Origin: Arthrobacter alkaliphilus
Lineage (GTDB): Bacteria > Actinomycetota > Actinomycetes > Actinomycetales > Micrococcaceae
Assembly: GCF_021483235.1 (NCBI RefSeq)
Contig: NZ_JAKEEC010000011.1
Location: 53,629 to 117,628 of the forward strand
Length of the DNA stretch: 64,000 nucleotides
Reading direction: 5' to 3'
The translations under genes and the position numbers were made by a program. Every line of letters begins with the position of its first letter. Position 1 is the first letter of the stretch. The notes under the pieces were generated by a model. That model saw only the letters and a program-made list of their open reading frames with translations, did not search any database and had not been told where the DNA came from. This document shows, piece after piece, positions 36,583-46,469 of the stretch.

Positions 36583-37790
36583 GCCTGGCTCAAAATTCTC
36601 CGGACTGAGGTTGCCGCGGCGCCCCTGAGGGCCCCAGTCCGCCCCAGTCCGGAGAACGCCAGGTTTTCTGGCGGGATCAATCCCGGCGCGTGCCGGTCAA
36701 GGCTCCCGCGCAGAGCGGGAGCGATCCATTCCTCGAGCGCGGCGAAATGACCGCCCAGCACGACGGCGGAGATGTTCGCCACCCGGGCAGTCGAGGCCAC
36801 CCCGATTCCGAGATAGTGCCCCGCCTGTTGCACTGCTGAAACCGCCCGCTCAGCGCCCTGTGCAAGGTGGCTCAGCAGTTCATCCATTGGCTTTGCAGTC
36901 GAGCCCCTGTCTATTCCGGCGGAGGCATAGATGGCCTCCTGCCCCGCGAAGGTTTCGAGGCAGCCCTGGCCGCCGCAGGCGCACAGCGGCCCGTCGGGGT
37001 GCACCACGACGTGCCCGATCTCACCGGCGTGGCCCTGCGGACCCGCGAAAAGCCGGGAAGCTATGACCAGCCCGCCGCCGACGCCCACTTCGCCGGAAAT
37101 GTAGAGGAAGTCCCGGAACCTCCCGTTGGTGCCATGACCTGCGCCGTGATCTGCGCCGTGCCCAAACCAGAGCTCCGCAAGCGCGGCGCTATTGGCCTCG
37201 TTGGAGAGGGTTACACCGAAGGGTGCTTCGGGCAGCAGCCTGGGCAGCTCTTCGGAGAGCCGGACGTCGGCCCAGCCCAGGTTCGGCGCGGCGAGCACCA
37301 CATTGCGTTCCGTATCCACCAATCCGGGCACGGTCAGTTCCCCGCCGAGAAGTTCGACGCCAGCGTCGGCCGCCATAGTCGCTGCCCGCTCTGCCATGGC
37401 GAGGAGGAGCGGCATGAGGTCCGAGGGCCGGCTTCCACGGTTGTGCCGTTCCAAGGTTTCGTGGAAGACCAATTCCCCCGCGAAGTCCAGGACTCCCACC
37501 GCGAGATAGTCCACGTTGATTTCGGCGGCCAAAACGCCGCGGGCCGGATTGAGGACCAGACCGGTTCCCGGCCGTCCGCGTTCGCCATCGCGGGTAGCCG
37601 TTATTTCCTGCACCAGGCCTGATTCGAGCAAGTCGGTGACAAGGCTCGAAACGGAGGCTTTCGTCAGGCCGCTTTCGGCGGCAAGCTGCGCCCGCGTGGC
37701 TCCGCCGTTCCTTTGGATCCCGGCGAGTACGAGTGCCAGGTTCTGCCTTCGGACATCGCCCACTCTCCCGGGCGCCGGCGTGGCGGCCAT
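36564..37790 (-). CDS. ROK-family regulator, probably of the xylose genes (XylR-type)
   Basis: The protein has 408 residues. The N-terminal winged helix reads GATRAQLAAESGLTKASVSS and is followed by the ROK sugar-kinase-like domain with the zinc motif HVVVHPDGPLCACGGQGCLE. It lies 130 bases downstream of xylB on the same strand, the usual place for a XylR-type repressor of xylAB. The 3' end overlaps the convergent dehydrogenase gene. Confidence 0.85.
   Translation of the reverse strand: MAATPAPGRVGDVRRQNLALVLAGIQRNGGATRAQLAAESGLTKASVSSLVTDLLESGLVQEITATRDGERGRPGTGLVLNPARGVLAAEINVDYLAVGVLDFAGELVFHETLERHNRGSRPSDLMPLLLAMAERAATMAADAGVELLGGELTVPGLVDTERNVVLAAPNLGWADVRLSEELPRLLPEAPFGVTLSNEANSAALAELWFGHGADHGAGHGTNGRFRDFLYISGEVGVGGGLVIASRLFAGPQGHAGEIGHVVVHPDGPLCACGGQGCLETFAGQEAIYASAGIDRGSTAKPMDELLSHLAQGAERAVSAVQQAGHYLGIGVASTARVANISAVVLGGHFAALEEWIAPALRGSLDRHAPGLIPPENLAFSGLGRTGALRGAAATSVRRILSQAYELIP
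36596..36656. repeat. 12-bp inverted repeat inside the ROK gene end
   Basis: TTCTCCGGACTG (36596-36607) is exactly complementary to CAGTCCGGAGAA (36645-36656), with 37 bases between. It lies in the last codons of the ROK gene, just beyond the convergent dehydrogenase stop, and could end transcription of that plus-strand operon. Confidence 0.45.
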
Positions 37791-37920
37791 TTTTCCTCCA
37801 GGATCCTGTTTTTGAGTGCGTGAATTACATCATCATTCAAGGATCCGAGCTTGTCTGCCATTTGGACCGCGCCGTGGCTACCGGCTTAGGGAATCACGGG
37901 GCGGTCCAGTTGCCGCTGGT

Positions 37921-39438
37921 TCAGTTGCCGCTATCAGCGCGGGCACTGGCCTTCCTGTAGTTCCGGCCGATCGAAGCCCGGAAATCAGGTTCGGGTGTGG
38001 CATCCAGGGCCACAGGCCAATCCGGCCGGTGGCCCGCGAGCGCCCACGCTGCCTGCACGGCAGCTCCCCGCGAAACGTACTCGCCGGGGGTCGGCACAAC
38101 CACGGGAACGTCGAAAACCTGTGCCGCGACCCGTTGCACGGCAGGGTTCTGTACAGCTCCCCCGATCAACAGCAACCTCTCCGCACGGACCCCCTGGCCG
38201 CGCAGCGCGTCCAAGCCTCCGGCGAGTCCACACAGCATGCCTTCGATAGCAGCCCGGGCGATATTCGGCCTTGTGGTCGAGGCAATGCTGAGGCCGTGGA
38301 AACTGGCCTTCGCGTGCGGCAGGTTTGGAGTCCGTTCCCCTTCGAAATACGGAACCAGCACCACCCCTCCTGAGCCAGGCTCGGCCTCCAGGGCGAGCCT
38401 GGAGAGCTCGTCGAAGTCGACGTCTAGAAGCGACGCAACCGAGCTGAGCACGCGGGCGGCGTTCAGCGTGACTGCGATGGGCAGATACTCCCCGCTCGCG
38501 TCCGCGAAGCCGGCAACTGTCCCGCTCGTATCGCTCCCTGGGGAAGAATCGACGGCGAACACCGTACCGCTGGTACCCACGGACACCACGACGTCGCCCG
38601 GTTTGGCCCCGAGTCCAAGCGCCGCTGCGGCGTTGTCGCCGGCTCCGACGCCGAGCACGATCCCGCCTTCAATAGCGCTGCCTCCACCAGGACCTGAGAA
38701 ACACTCCGGGTGCACGCGGCCTGCGGTGCCCCCCGGGCCAAGCACGCGGGGCAAGACGACCACTCCAGGCGCCGCCGTGGCTGACCCGCCCGATGCCTCC
38801 CTGGCGTCCTGGCCGAACGCCAGCTTGAACAAGTCCAGATCGTAGCGTCCGGTCAGTGGGCTCCAGTAGCCGGTCCCGCTGGCGTCAGATCGGTCAGTGG
38901 TGAGTTCGTCCAGGTCTGGTCCCAGCGGGCTGCAGCCGGCCGGGCCGTAACCGCGCAGTCGCCAGGTGAGCCAGTCGTGGGGAAGCGCCACGGCGGCCAC
39001 CCTGGCCATGCTTTCGGGTTCGTGGTCCCTGATCCAGCGGATCTTCGTGATGGTGAACGAAGCCACGGGCACCAGACCGGTCCGCCGGGCGAAGTCCTCT
39101 GCCCCTACTTCCGCGGTGAGATCTTCCGCCGACCCGGCCGAGCGCGTGTCATTCCACAGCAACGCCGGCCGCACCACGTTGCCGTCGCGGTCCAGCAGCA
39201 CCATGCCGTGCTGCTGGCCGCCTACGGACAGCGCCCTGACGTCGGCCAGGCCGCCGGCGTCGTTGAACGCTTCTGAAAGCGCGCGCCACCACCCGTCCGG
39301 ATGGACTTCCGTTCCATCCGGGTGGGCCGCCCGGCCCGAGCGGACGAGCGCACCGCTTTCCGCGTCCAGCACCACCACTTTGCAGCTTTGAGTGGAGGAA
39401 TCGACTCCGGCAACAAGGTTCAAGGAAGCGGCGGCCAC
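37921..39438 (-). CDS. xylB: Xylulokinase
   Basis: This FGGY-family kinase of 505 residues phosphorylates D-xylulose to xylulose 5-phosphate. N-terminal ATPase motif [17 protein letters not shown]; catalytic-Asp region [14 protein letters not shown]; adenosine-binding [20 protein letters not shown]; and [12 protein letters not shown]. The start lies 4 bases after the xylA stop, so xylA-xylB form one transcript. Confidence 0.93.
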   Translation of the reverse strand: MAAASLNLVAGVDSSTQSCKVVVLDAESGALVRSGRAAHPDGTEVHPDGWWRALSEAFNDAGGLADVRALSVGGQQHGMVLLDRDGNVVRPALLWNDTRSAGSAEDLTAEVGAEDFARRTGLVPVASFTITKIRWIRDHEPESMARVAAVALPHDWLTWRLRGYGPAGCSPLGPDLDELTTDRSDASGTGYWSPLTGRYDLDLFKLAFGQDAREASGGSATAAPGVVVLPRVLGPGGTAGRVHPECFSGPGGGSAIEGGIVLGVGAGDNAAAALGLGAKPGDVVVSVGTSGTVFAVDSSPGSDTSGTVAGFADASGEYLPIAVTLNAARVLSSVASLLDVDFDELSRLALEAEPGSGGVVLVPYFEGERTPNLPHAKASFHGLSIASTTRPNIARAAIEGMLCGLAGGLDALRGQGVRAERLLLIGGAVQNPAVQRVAAQVFDVPVVVPTPGEYVSRGAAVQAAWALAGHRPDWPVALDATPEPDFRASIGRNYRKASARADSGN

Positions 39439-39442
39439 GGGG

Positions 39443-40633
39443 TCAGCGCGCTCCGAGGAGGTGCTCGATGAAGAGCTGCTGAAGCTTCACGAAACCGAAG
39501 CCCTTGCCGCCGAAGTAGGCATCAGCGTCAAAGTCCTCGTAGGCGGACTTGTCCGCACGCAGTTGTTCGTAGCCTTCGCCCGGATTCAGGGTGGGTTCGT
39601 TGATTTCGGCCACGCGTGAAGCCTGCAGTGCTTCCTGGACCTCGGGGTCGGCGCGGAATGCCTTGGCGCGCTCCTTGAGCAGCAAGTAAGTCTGCATGTT
39701 CGCGGCCGCGGAGTCCCACACGCCGGCGATGTCCTCGGTACGGCTCGGCTTGTAGTCGAAGTGGCGCGGGCCCTGGTAGGACGGGCCGCCGTCGGGACCG
39801 CCGTTTTCGAGCAGGTCCACCAGGGAGAAAGCGTTCTGCAGGTCGCCGTGGCCGAACACCAGGTCCTGGTCGAATTTGATGCTGCGCTGGCCATTGAGGT
39901 CGATGTGGAAGAGCTTGCCTTGGTACAGCGCCTGGGCAATGCCGTGGGTGAAGTTCAGGCCGGCCATTTGCTCGTGCCCGGTTTCGGGGTTGATTCCCAC
40001 AAGCTCGGGACGTTCCAGGGTGTCGATGAAGGCAAGGGCGTGGCCCAGGGTAGGGAGCAGGACGTCGCCGCGGGGTTCGTTCGGCTTCGGTTCGATCGCG
40101 AAGCGGATGTTGTAGCCCTTGTCCGTGACGTAGTCGCACAGCAGGTTCACGGCCTCGCGGTACCGTTCCAACGCGCCGCGGATGTCCTTGGCGGCGTCGT
40201 ACTCGCTGCCTTCGCGGCCACCCCACATGACGAAGGTCTCGGCGCCGAGTTCAGCGGCGAGGTCGATGTTGTCCAGCACCTTGCGCAGGGCGAAGCGGCG
40301 GACGCCCCGGTCGTTGCTCGTGAAGCCGCCGTCCTTGAAGACGGGGTGGCTGAAGAGGTTTGTGGTGACCATCGGAACGATCATCCCGGTGGCCTTGAGA
40401 GCACCTTGCAGGCGGTCGATTTCGCGCTGGCGATCGGCAGCCGAGCAGCCAAACGGGAACAGGTCATTGTCGTGGAAAGTGATGCCGTAGGCGCCAAGGT
40501 CGCTGAGCCGGTTGACGGCTTCCACGGTGTCCAGGGGCGGGCGGGTGGCTGAACCGAACTGGTCCTGCGCCTCCCAACCCACGGTCCAGAGACCGAACGA
40601 GAACTTGTCTTCACGGGTGGGCTGAATCGTCAT
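39443..40633 (-). CDS. xylA: Xylose isomerase
   Basis: This 396-residue class I (actinobacterial) xylose isomerase interconverts D-xylose and D-xylulose. The active-site residues are in place: His and Asp in [22 protein letters not shown], metal-binding Glu and Lys in [21 protein letters not shown] with the metal-site His, and [15 protein letters not shown]. It is the first gene of the xylAB unit. Confidence 0.96.
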   Translation of the reverse strand: MTIQPTREDKFSFGLWTVGWEAQDQFGSATRPPLDTVEAVNRLSDLGAYGITFHDNDLFPFGCSAADRQREIDRLQGALKATGMIVPMVTTNLFSHPVFKDGGFTSNDRGVRRFALRKVLDNIDLAAELGAETFVMWGGREGSEYDAAKDIRGALERYREAVNLLCDYVTDKGYNIRFAIEPKPNEPRGDVLLPTLGHALAFIDTLERPELVGINPETGHEQMAGLNFTHGIAQALYQGKLFHIDLNGQRSIKFDQDLVFGHGDLQNAFSLVDLLENGGPDGGPSYQGPRHFDYKPSRTEDIAGVWDSAAANMQTYLLLKERAKAFRADPEVQEALQASRVAEINEPTLNPGEGYEQLRADKSAYEDFDADAYFGGKGFGFVKLQQLFIEHLLGAR

Positions 40634-40847
40634 TGATGCTCCAGGTAGTCGATCGTGCAGTCGAAAGTGTTTGTTTCGCTATCCAACATATTATGGATTT
40701 CCGTGATGTCAACCACATGGAGCGCTCTAAGTTTTTCCATTTCGCTGATGTAAAGTTCTGAGAAGACCTAGCGCATGGGCGATCCGACAGTTATGTTGTT
40801 GTGAACATCAAATAGGGCCATCGGGTCCTCGAACAAGGGGTTCAAGC
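40634..40847. promoter_or_regulatory. Divergent xylA / alditol oxidase promoter region
   Basis: This 214-base AT-rich region has the inverted repeat ATCCA-N8-TGGAT (40681-40698), which encloses TATTAT (40689-40694), a -10-like hexamer readable on both strands. TTTCGCT occurs at 40674-40680 and again near 40740 as a direct repeat. These are reasonable sites for the ROK regulators on either side, but no named operator was recognised. Confidence 0.4.
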
Positions 40848-42113
40848 GTGACTGATCAGCTGGTGGCGGAACGCAACTGGGCAGGTAACTACAGCTACCG
40901 GGCACCACAACTCGCGCATCCGTCCAGCGTGGAGGAACTCCAGGGCCTCGTGGCAGGCGCCAGGAAGATCCGCGCGCTGGGCTCAAGGCATTCCTTCAAC
41001 TCCATCGCGGACACAGCCGGCACCCTCGTGGTGCTGGACCGGCTCGATCCGGACATCAGGGTGGACGCCGCGAACCTGACCGTCACGGTCAACGGCGGCA
41101 CACGGTACGGGACCTTGGCGGCAGAACTCCAGCGCCAAGGCTTCGCCCTGCACAACCTCGCATCGCTCCCCCACATTTCGGTGGCGGGAGCGGTCGCAAC
41201 CGCCACGCACGGATCCGGTGACGCCAACGGGAACCTGGCCACGGCCGTCGCGGGCCTTGAAGTGGTGACCGCGGACGGCAGCACTCTCAGGGTGCGCCGC
41301 GGCGACGAGGACTTTGACGGGATGGTGGTGGGACTTGGCGCACTTGGCGTCGTGACCAAACTGACCCTGGACATCCGCCCAAGCTTCGACGTCGCCCAGA
41401 GCGTGTTCGAAAACCTCAGCTGGGACGCCGTCCTGGAAAACTTCGACCGGATAACCTCCTCCGGGTATAGCGTCAGCCTGTTCACCGATTGGAGCGGAGA
41501 GACGGTGGGCCAGGCGTGGATCAAGAGGCGCACCGGCGGCCCGGCGCTGGAAATGTCGGACTTCTTCGGCGGCACCCCTGCAATTGACGCCCGGCACCCC
41601 CTTCCCGGCGTGTCAGGCAGCAACTGCACGCAGCAGCTCGGCATTGCCGGGCCTTGGTCCGACCGGCTGGCCCATTTCCGGATGGAATTCACTCCCAGCA
41701 AAGGCGACGAGCTTCAGAGCGAGTACCTCATCCCCCGTGAATACGCCGTGGATGCCCTCCGCACCATGCGCGGGCTCTCCGCCGTCGTGACTCCGCTGCT
41801 GTTGGTTGGCGAAATCCGCACTGTGGCCGCCGACCAACTTTGGCTGAGCCCCAACTATGGCCGTGACGGCATCGGTTTGCACTTCACGTGGCGGCAGGAC
41901 CAGCCGGCCGTCGAAGCTATCCTGCCGCTGCTTGAGGCGGAACTTGCTCCGTTCGCGGCGAGGCCGCACTGGGGCAAGCTGTTCGACGCCGGGGCTGCCG
42001 CCGTCGCGCCTTTATACCCTCGCTTTGGCGACTTCATCGCCCTTGCCGAGCGTCTCGATCCGTCCGGAAAGTTCCGCAACGACTTCCTGGACCGAACAGT
42101 GTTTGGGAGCTGA
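40848..42113 (+). CDS. Alditol (xylitol) oxidase, covalent-FAD enzyme
   Basis: This 421-residue VAO/GlcD-type flavoprotein is close in length to Streptomyces coelicolor AldO (418). The covalent FAD site is His48 in IRALGSRHSFNSIAD, followed by the FAD-binding VAGAVATATHGSGDANGNL. The C-terminal end KLFDAGAAAVAPLYPRFGDF matches the sugar-lactone/alditol oxidase group. Such enzymes oxidise xylitol or sorbitol at C1 to an aldose, making hydrogen peroxide. Beside xylAB this gives xylitol to xylose to xylulose 5-phosphate. It starts at GTG 40848. Confidence 0.85.
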   Translation: MTDQLVAERNWAGNYSYRAPQLAHPSSVEELQGLVAGARKIRALGSRHSFNSIADTAGTLVVLDRLDPDIRVDAANLTVTVNGGTRYGTLAAELQRQGFALHNLASLPHISVAGAVATATHGSGDANGNLATAVAGLEVVTADGSTLRVRRGDEDFDGMVVGLGALGVVTKLTLDIRPSFDVAQSVFENLSWDAVLENFDRITSSGYSVSLFTDWSGETVGQAWIKRRTGGPALEMSDFFGGTPAIDARHPLPGVSGSNCTQQLGIAGPWSDRLAHFRMEFTPSKGDELQSEYLIPREYAVDALRTMRGLSAVVTPLLLVGEIRTVAADQLWLSPNYGRDGIGLHFTWRQDQPAVEAILPLLEAELAPFAARPHWGKLFDAGAAAVAPLYPRFGDFIALAERLDPSGKFRNDFLDRTVFGS

Positions 42114-42123
42114 TATTGTCGCG

Positions 42124-43350
42124 ATGATGCCCTCCCCCACCCGAAATACCGTCGCCATCAGCGAGCCCGATCCGTCCCGGCGAAACAACCTGGCGCTGCT
42201 GACCTCCCTTGTCCATCACAACGGTGTGCTCAGCCGCGCCCAGCTGACCAAGCGGACCGGCCTGAACCGCTCCACGGTAGGTGCGTTGATTGGGCAGCTC
42301 GTGAACTTGGAAGTGGTGTATGAGGCTGCGCCGTCCGGTGAGGCGCAAGTGGGCAGGCCCAGCCCGATCGTCCACCCCCGGCCGTCCATAGCGGCGCTTG
42401 CGGTCAACCCGGAGATTGATGCCGTCACCATCGGTCTTGTGGGCCTCGGCGGGAAGGTCCAGAAGAAGATCCGTTTCGACACGGAGCGGATCCCCACCGC
42501 CAAGGAAGCCGTGAACATCGCGGCTGCCGTGATCGAGGGAATGCGGTCCGAGCTGGACGCTTCATACCAGGTCATGGGCGTGGGCATCGCTGTGCCGGGG
42601 CTCGTCAACCGCGACGACGGCGTGGTCCGGCATGCGCCGCATCTGGGCTGGCGTGATGAACCCGTCGCCCGGATGCTCGGCGAAGCCACCGGATACCCGT
42701 GCCACGCGGCCAACGACGCATCGCTTGGCGCTGAGGGCGAGCTCCTCTTCGGCGCGGGTGCGGGCCAAAAGAACCTGATCTTCCTCAACGGTGGTGCCAG
42801 CGGAATCGGCGGCGGAATCGTAGCCGACGGGGAATTGCTTCGCGGAACATCCGGCTACGCCGGAGAACTGGGGCACACCTTTGTCCGCTCGTCGGGCAAA
42901 CCGTGCCATTGCGGAGCCACCGGCTGCCTTGAGACCGAAGTCTCGCAGTCGTCGCTTTTCGAACTGGCCGGGATCGGCGGCGGCGACGCGGGTGACCTTG
43001 AGCAAGCGCTCCGCCGGAACAGCAGCGAAACGGTGGACGCGGAAGTGGCACGCCAGCTTGAGTTCCTTGGCATTGCTTTGCGGAATGCCGTGAACATCTT
43101 CAATCCTGAAGCGATTGTCCTGGATGGCTTCCTCGGCGTCTTGCACGCGCTGTCTCCCGGGAAGCTGGACAGCTTGCTCCGGTCCCAAGCGATGGACGGA
43201 CCCGCCGACCAGGTGAAGACCTACCGCGCCGCCCTCGGCTCGGATCTCATGATGATCGGAGCCGCCGAACTGGCCTTCGCGCAGTTCCTCTCGGATCCCG
43301 CAGGCGCCTTGGCTGCGCTTCCTATGGGAAAGGTCGACTATGTCCGATGA
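42124..43350 (+). CDS. ROK-family transcriptional regulator
   Basis: The protein has 408 residues. The winged helix reads GVLSRAQLTKRTGLNRSTVG; the ROK domain contains IFLNGGASGIGGGIVADGEL and a zinc motif SGKPCHCGATGCLETEV. ATG 42124 (followed by a second ATG) starts 11 bases after the oxidase stop, so it shares that transcript. The frame is open upstream through the oxidase gene, but this is coding-frame shadow. It may sense the sugar made by the oxidase. Confidence 0.87.
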   Translation: MMPSPTRNTVAISEPDPSRRNNLALLTSLVHHNGVLSRAQLTKRTGLNRSTVGALIGQLVNLEVVYEAAPSGEAQVGRPSPIVHPRPSIAALAVNPEIDAVTIGLVGLGGKVQKKIRFDTERIPTAKEAVNIAAAVIEGMRSELDASYQVMGVGIAVPGLVNRDDGVVRHAPHLGWRDEPVARMLGEATGYPCHAANDASLGAEGELLFGAGAGQKNLIFLNGGASGIGGGIVADGELLRGTSGYAGELGHTFVRSSGKPCHCGATGCLETEVSQSSLFELAGIGGGDAGDLEQALRRNSSETVDAEVARQLEFLGIALRNAVNIFNPEAIVLDGFLGVLHALSPGKLDSLLRSQAMDGPADQVKTYRAALGSDLMMIGAAELAFAQFLSDPAGALAALPMGKVDYVR

Positions 43351-44311
43351 CAATTCGCCCATGGGCGCGCACTTTGAACTCATGGCCAGCATCGGCGGCC
43401 GCATCCAGCGCGCCGTCGTGACCGAAATCGCCGCGAGCCTGCGGGAACTCGAGGTCGACGGGGTGGCCCTGGTCCAGGACTATCCCGCCGACGCCCAACC
43501 TCCGTGGTGCGCAGGTTGGGTCCTGGTTCCCTGGCCAAACCGGGTGGCTGGCGGCACCTGGAGCTACGATGGCGAAGCCCAGCAACTCGACATCACGGAA
43601 CCGGCCAACGGCAACGCCTTGCACGGATTGCTGACGCGCACTCCCTACCAGGTCAGCGCCCGCACCCCGGACAGCATCACGCTCGGCGCGGGGATCTCGC
43701 CGCAACCGGGATACCCGTTCGAGCTGTCGACGTCAGTCCGCTATCAGGTCGTGGAGAACGGGCTGCTCGTCGCCCACAGCCTGGAAAATACCGGAACCCG
43801 TCCCGCCCCCGTCGCTCTCGGCGCACACCCTTTCCTCCGCCTGGGCAACGTACCCACCGAGGAACTCACGCTCTACATCAACGCCGATACCCACATCGAG
43901 GTGGACGAACGCCTGAACCCCAGCGGAATCACCACGGACGTCACCGGAACCAGATATGATCTCCGCGCCGGCCGGCTGGTTGGCTCAGTTGACCTCGACG
44001 ACGCCTGGAGCGGTGTCCGCCGCGAGGAGGACGGAAGTTCCCTGCACTACCTGGAAGCGCCCGACGTCAGCCAGGTCCAGCTGTTCATGGATGCCTCCTT
44101 CAGCTACGTCCAGGCCTTCACCACCACGGACTTCGCCGCCACCGGAGGTATGGTGACCGCCGTCGCGGTTGAACCGATGACGGCGCCGGCCAATGCCTTC
44201 AACAGCGGCGAAGGCCTGCGCTGGCTGGAACCCGGCGAGTCATGGGAGGCCACCTGGGGTATCCGGTACCTGACGACGGGCGAAGTTCCCCACGGCACGG
44301 AGAAGGCCTGA
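43340..44311 (+). CDS. galM: Aldose 1-epimerase (mutarotase)
   Basis: This 323-residue GalM-like beta-sandwich interconverts alpha and beta anomers. Substrate His residues lie in NALHGLLTRTPY (His near residue 95) and GAHPFLRLG; the general-base Glu is probably the one in VAVEPMTAPANAFNSGEGL. The start overlaps the ROK gene by 11 bases. An anomerase beside an aldose-producing oxidase and a xylose isomerase makes pathway sense. Confidence 0.88.
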   Translation: MSDDNSPMGAHFELMASIGGRIQRAVVTEIAASLRELEVDGVALVQDYPADAQPPWCAGWVLVPWPNRVAGGTWSYDGEAQQLDITEPANGNALHGLLTRTPYQVSARTPDSITLGAGISPQPGYPFELSTSVRYQVVENGLLVAHSLENTGTRPAPVALGAHPFLRLGNVPTEELTLYINADTHIEVDERLNPSGITTDVTGTRYDLRAGRLVGSVDLDDAWSGVRREEDGSSLHYLEAPDVSQVQLFMDASFSYVQAFTTTDFAATGGMVTAVAVEPMTAPANAFNSGEGLRWLEPGESWEATWGIRYLTTGEVPHGTEKA

Positions 44312-44326
44312 CGACGCCGGCAGCAG

Positions 44327-45514
44327 CTACTTCCCTGCCGGCCACCCTGTGTACTGCTCCGCAAGGTATGCCCGGGCGTGGCGGGAGGAGACCACCGAGC
44401 GGAGCTCGCCAAGCTGGCGGGCAACGCCGAAGTCGTCCGAACCGGGAACGGTGTGCAGCATGGACGTCATCCAGTAGGAGAAGTGCTGGGCCTTCCAGAC
44501 CCGCTCGAGCGCACGGTCGCTGTAGGACTCGAGCAGCTCCCTCGAGCCGCTCGAGTAGAAGGAATCGAGTCCTTCGAAAAGAACCTTGACGTCGTGGAGT
44601 GCCAGGTTCAGCCCCTTCGCTCCGGTGGGCGGGACGGTGTGGGCGGCGTCGCCGGCCAGGAACAGGTTCCCGTGCCGCATCGGCGTGTGGACGAAGCTGC
44701 GGAACGGCAGGACCATCTTCTCGAGGACCGGCCCTTCCTTGAGTTCGAAGCCGTTTCCGTTGACGCGGCGGCGGAATTCGGACCAGATGCGCTCGTCGTC
44801 CCAATCCGCCACGTTTTCCTTGGGGTCGCACTGGAAATACATGCGCTGCACATTCTCGGTGCGCTGGCTGACCAGGGCGAAGCCGTTCCCGGAGTTGGCG
44901 TAAATCAGTTCGTCCGAGCTGCGTGGGGCCTGGGCAAGGATGCCGAACCAAGCGAAGGGATATTCGTGGAAACCCCACTTCCGGTTTGCCTCGGGAATCT
45001 GGAAGCGGCAGTGGCTGCGGGAACCATCAGCGCCCACCAGGAAGTCCGCCTGGATCTCGAATTCCTGGCCCCCGGCGTCGGTGAACCACACTTTAGGCCT
45101 GCCTTCGAGATCGTGGATGGCAGTGTCAGTGACGCTGTACCTGACGTCACCGCCGTCGGCCTTGCGTCGCGCGGCCAGGTCAACAAAAACATCCGTCTGC
45201 GGGTAGAGCCACACCGATTCGCCCACAAGCTCCTTGAAGTCGATCCGGTGGCTTTCGCCGTTGAAGCGCAGTTCGATCCCGTCGTGCCTGTCGCCGTCGC
45301 GAAGCACGCGGTCGGAGACGCCGCTGTCCACGAGCAGGTTCACGGAGCCGTGCTCCAGGATGCCCGCCCGGACCGTTTCGGCGATCTGCTGGTGGCTGCG
45401 GACTTCGATGACGGTGGATTCGATCCCCGACTTGGACAACAGGTGGGACAGCATGAGACCGGCAGGGCCGGCGCCCATAATGGCCACCTGGGTAGTGATG
45501 ATCTTGCGTGGCAT
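44327..45514 (-). CDS. pobA: 4-hydroxybenzoate 3-monooxygenase
   Basis: This 395-residue FAD enzyme turns 4-hydroxybenzoate into protocatechuate with NAD(P)H. Motifs: dinucleotide fold VAIMGAGPAGLMLSHLL, ETVRAGILEHGSVNLL near the start (PobA type), FLVGADGSRSHCR, and FLAGDAAHTVPPTGAKGLN. ATG 45514 is chosen behind GAGGAATACC; an in-frame ATG 10 codons earlier is less well placed. The ring-cleavage genes are not in this window. An IclR regulator lies directly upstream. Confidence 0.95.
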   Translation of the reverse strand: MPRKIITTQVAIMGAGPAGLMLSHLLSKSGIESTVIEVRSHQQIAETVRAGILEHGSVNLLVDSGVSDRVLRDGDRHDGIELRFNGESHRIDFKELVGESVWLYPQTDVFVDLAARRKADGGDVRYSVTDTAIHDLEGRPKVWFTDAGGQEFEIQADFLVGADGSRSHCRFQIPEANRKWGFHEYPFAWFGILAQAPRSSDELIYANSGNGFALVSQRTENVQRMYFQCDPKENVADWDDERIWSEFRRRVNGNGFELKEGPVLEKMVLPFRSFVHTPMRHGNLFLAGDAAHTVPPTGAKGLNLALHDVKVLFEGLDSFYSSGSRELLESYSDRALERVWKAQHFSYWMTSMLHTVPGSDDFGVARQLGELRSVVSSRHARAYLAEQYTGWPAGK

Positions 45515-45603
45515 GGTATTCCTCGCTTCATTGCGGCGCGGCACCTGGAGGGCTGCGGTGGTCTGCTGATCAGTGTGACCCGCGCCGCATCCCCGGCGTT
45601 AGC

Positions 45604-46380
45604 TCAATTCCGTTGAACGGAAGGCTTTGATGCGTTCCGTTGCCCGCCGAGCTGGCGCCCGATTCCGCGGGCGGCGGTCTGAAGCGCAGGAACCAAGGCC
45701 TGCAGGCGCATTTCGGCGAGGGGAACCACGACGCCGAGCGCGGCTACCGTGCGCCGGCTGCCGTCCACGACAGGCACCGCGATTCCCCACGTGTCCGGAT
45801 CCACCACGCCCGCGAGCTGCGCGTACCCCTGCCGCGCGGTTTCAGCCAAGAGGTTACGGACGACGTCGGCCGTTACCTTAGCCTCGGGGTCGCTGAATTG
45901 CTTGAGGTACGCGGCCTGCTGTTCCCGCGACTGGCCGGCCAGCAGCGCCAGCCCGGCCGAGGAAATATGAACGGGCATCCGGCCGGCTACCCGGGCACGG
46001 TTCGCCACGGAGCCCCGGCGGGACAGGCGCTCCACGAACAACGCCTCCCAACCGTCGAGCACGGCGAGGTTCACGTTCTGGTTGAGGACCTGCTGGATGT
46101 CCTCCATGAAGGGCAGTGCCGCTTGCCGGAGGGCCAAGGTGGGTGAATTCCTGTTGACGAGTTCCCACAGCCGCAGGCCCAGGCGGACATCTCCGCCGGG
46201 AGCCAGTTGCAATAACCCGTGGCCGGCGAGCTGCCGGACCAGGCGATGGGCGCTTGTGAGCGGCAAGCCGGCTGTTTCAGCGAGCTCGGAAAGCCGCAGC
46301 GACGTGGAGCCTTCAGGGAACGCCTCGATGATCCGGACGATGCGATCAACGACGGAATCACCGGATGCCGAGTTGGCCAC
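45604..46380 (-). CDS. IclR-family regulator, probably of pobA
   Basis: The protein has 258 residues. N-terminal winged helix LRLSELAETAGLPLTSAHRL; C-terminal IclR effector domain with RLGLRLWELVNR, RMPVHISSAGLALLAG and WGIAVPVVDGSRRTVAALGV. It lies 89 bases upstream of pobA on the same strand, the arrangement known for PobR-type activators responding to 4-hydroxybenzoate. The gap has no clear palindrome. Confidence 0.9.
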   Translation of the reverse strand: MANSASGDSVVDRIVRIIEAFPEGSTSLRLSELAETAGLPLTSAHRLVRQLAGHGLLQLAPGGDVRLGLRLWELVNRNSPTLALRQAALPFMEDIQQVLNQNVNLAVLDGWEALFVERLSRRGSVANRARVAGRMPVHISSAGLALLAGQSREQQAAYLKQFSDPEAKVTADVVRNLLAETARQGYAQLAGVVDPDTWGIAVPVVDGSRRTVAALGVVVPLAEMRLQALVPALQTAARGIGRQLGGQRNASKPSVQRN

Positions 46381-46469
46381 TGCGCTTTCCCCACTTCCCG
46401 CGCGATCTTATCCGCCCAGTACGCGCGGATTCCATTCAACGGTGGGTTAAAGCTTAGCGCGGTTCAGCC

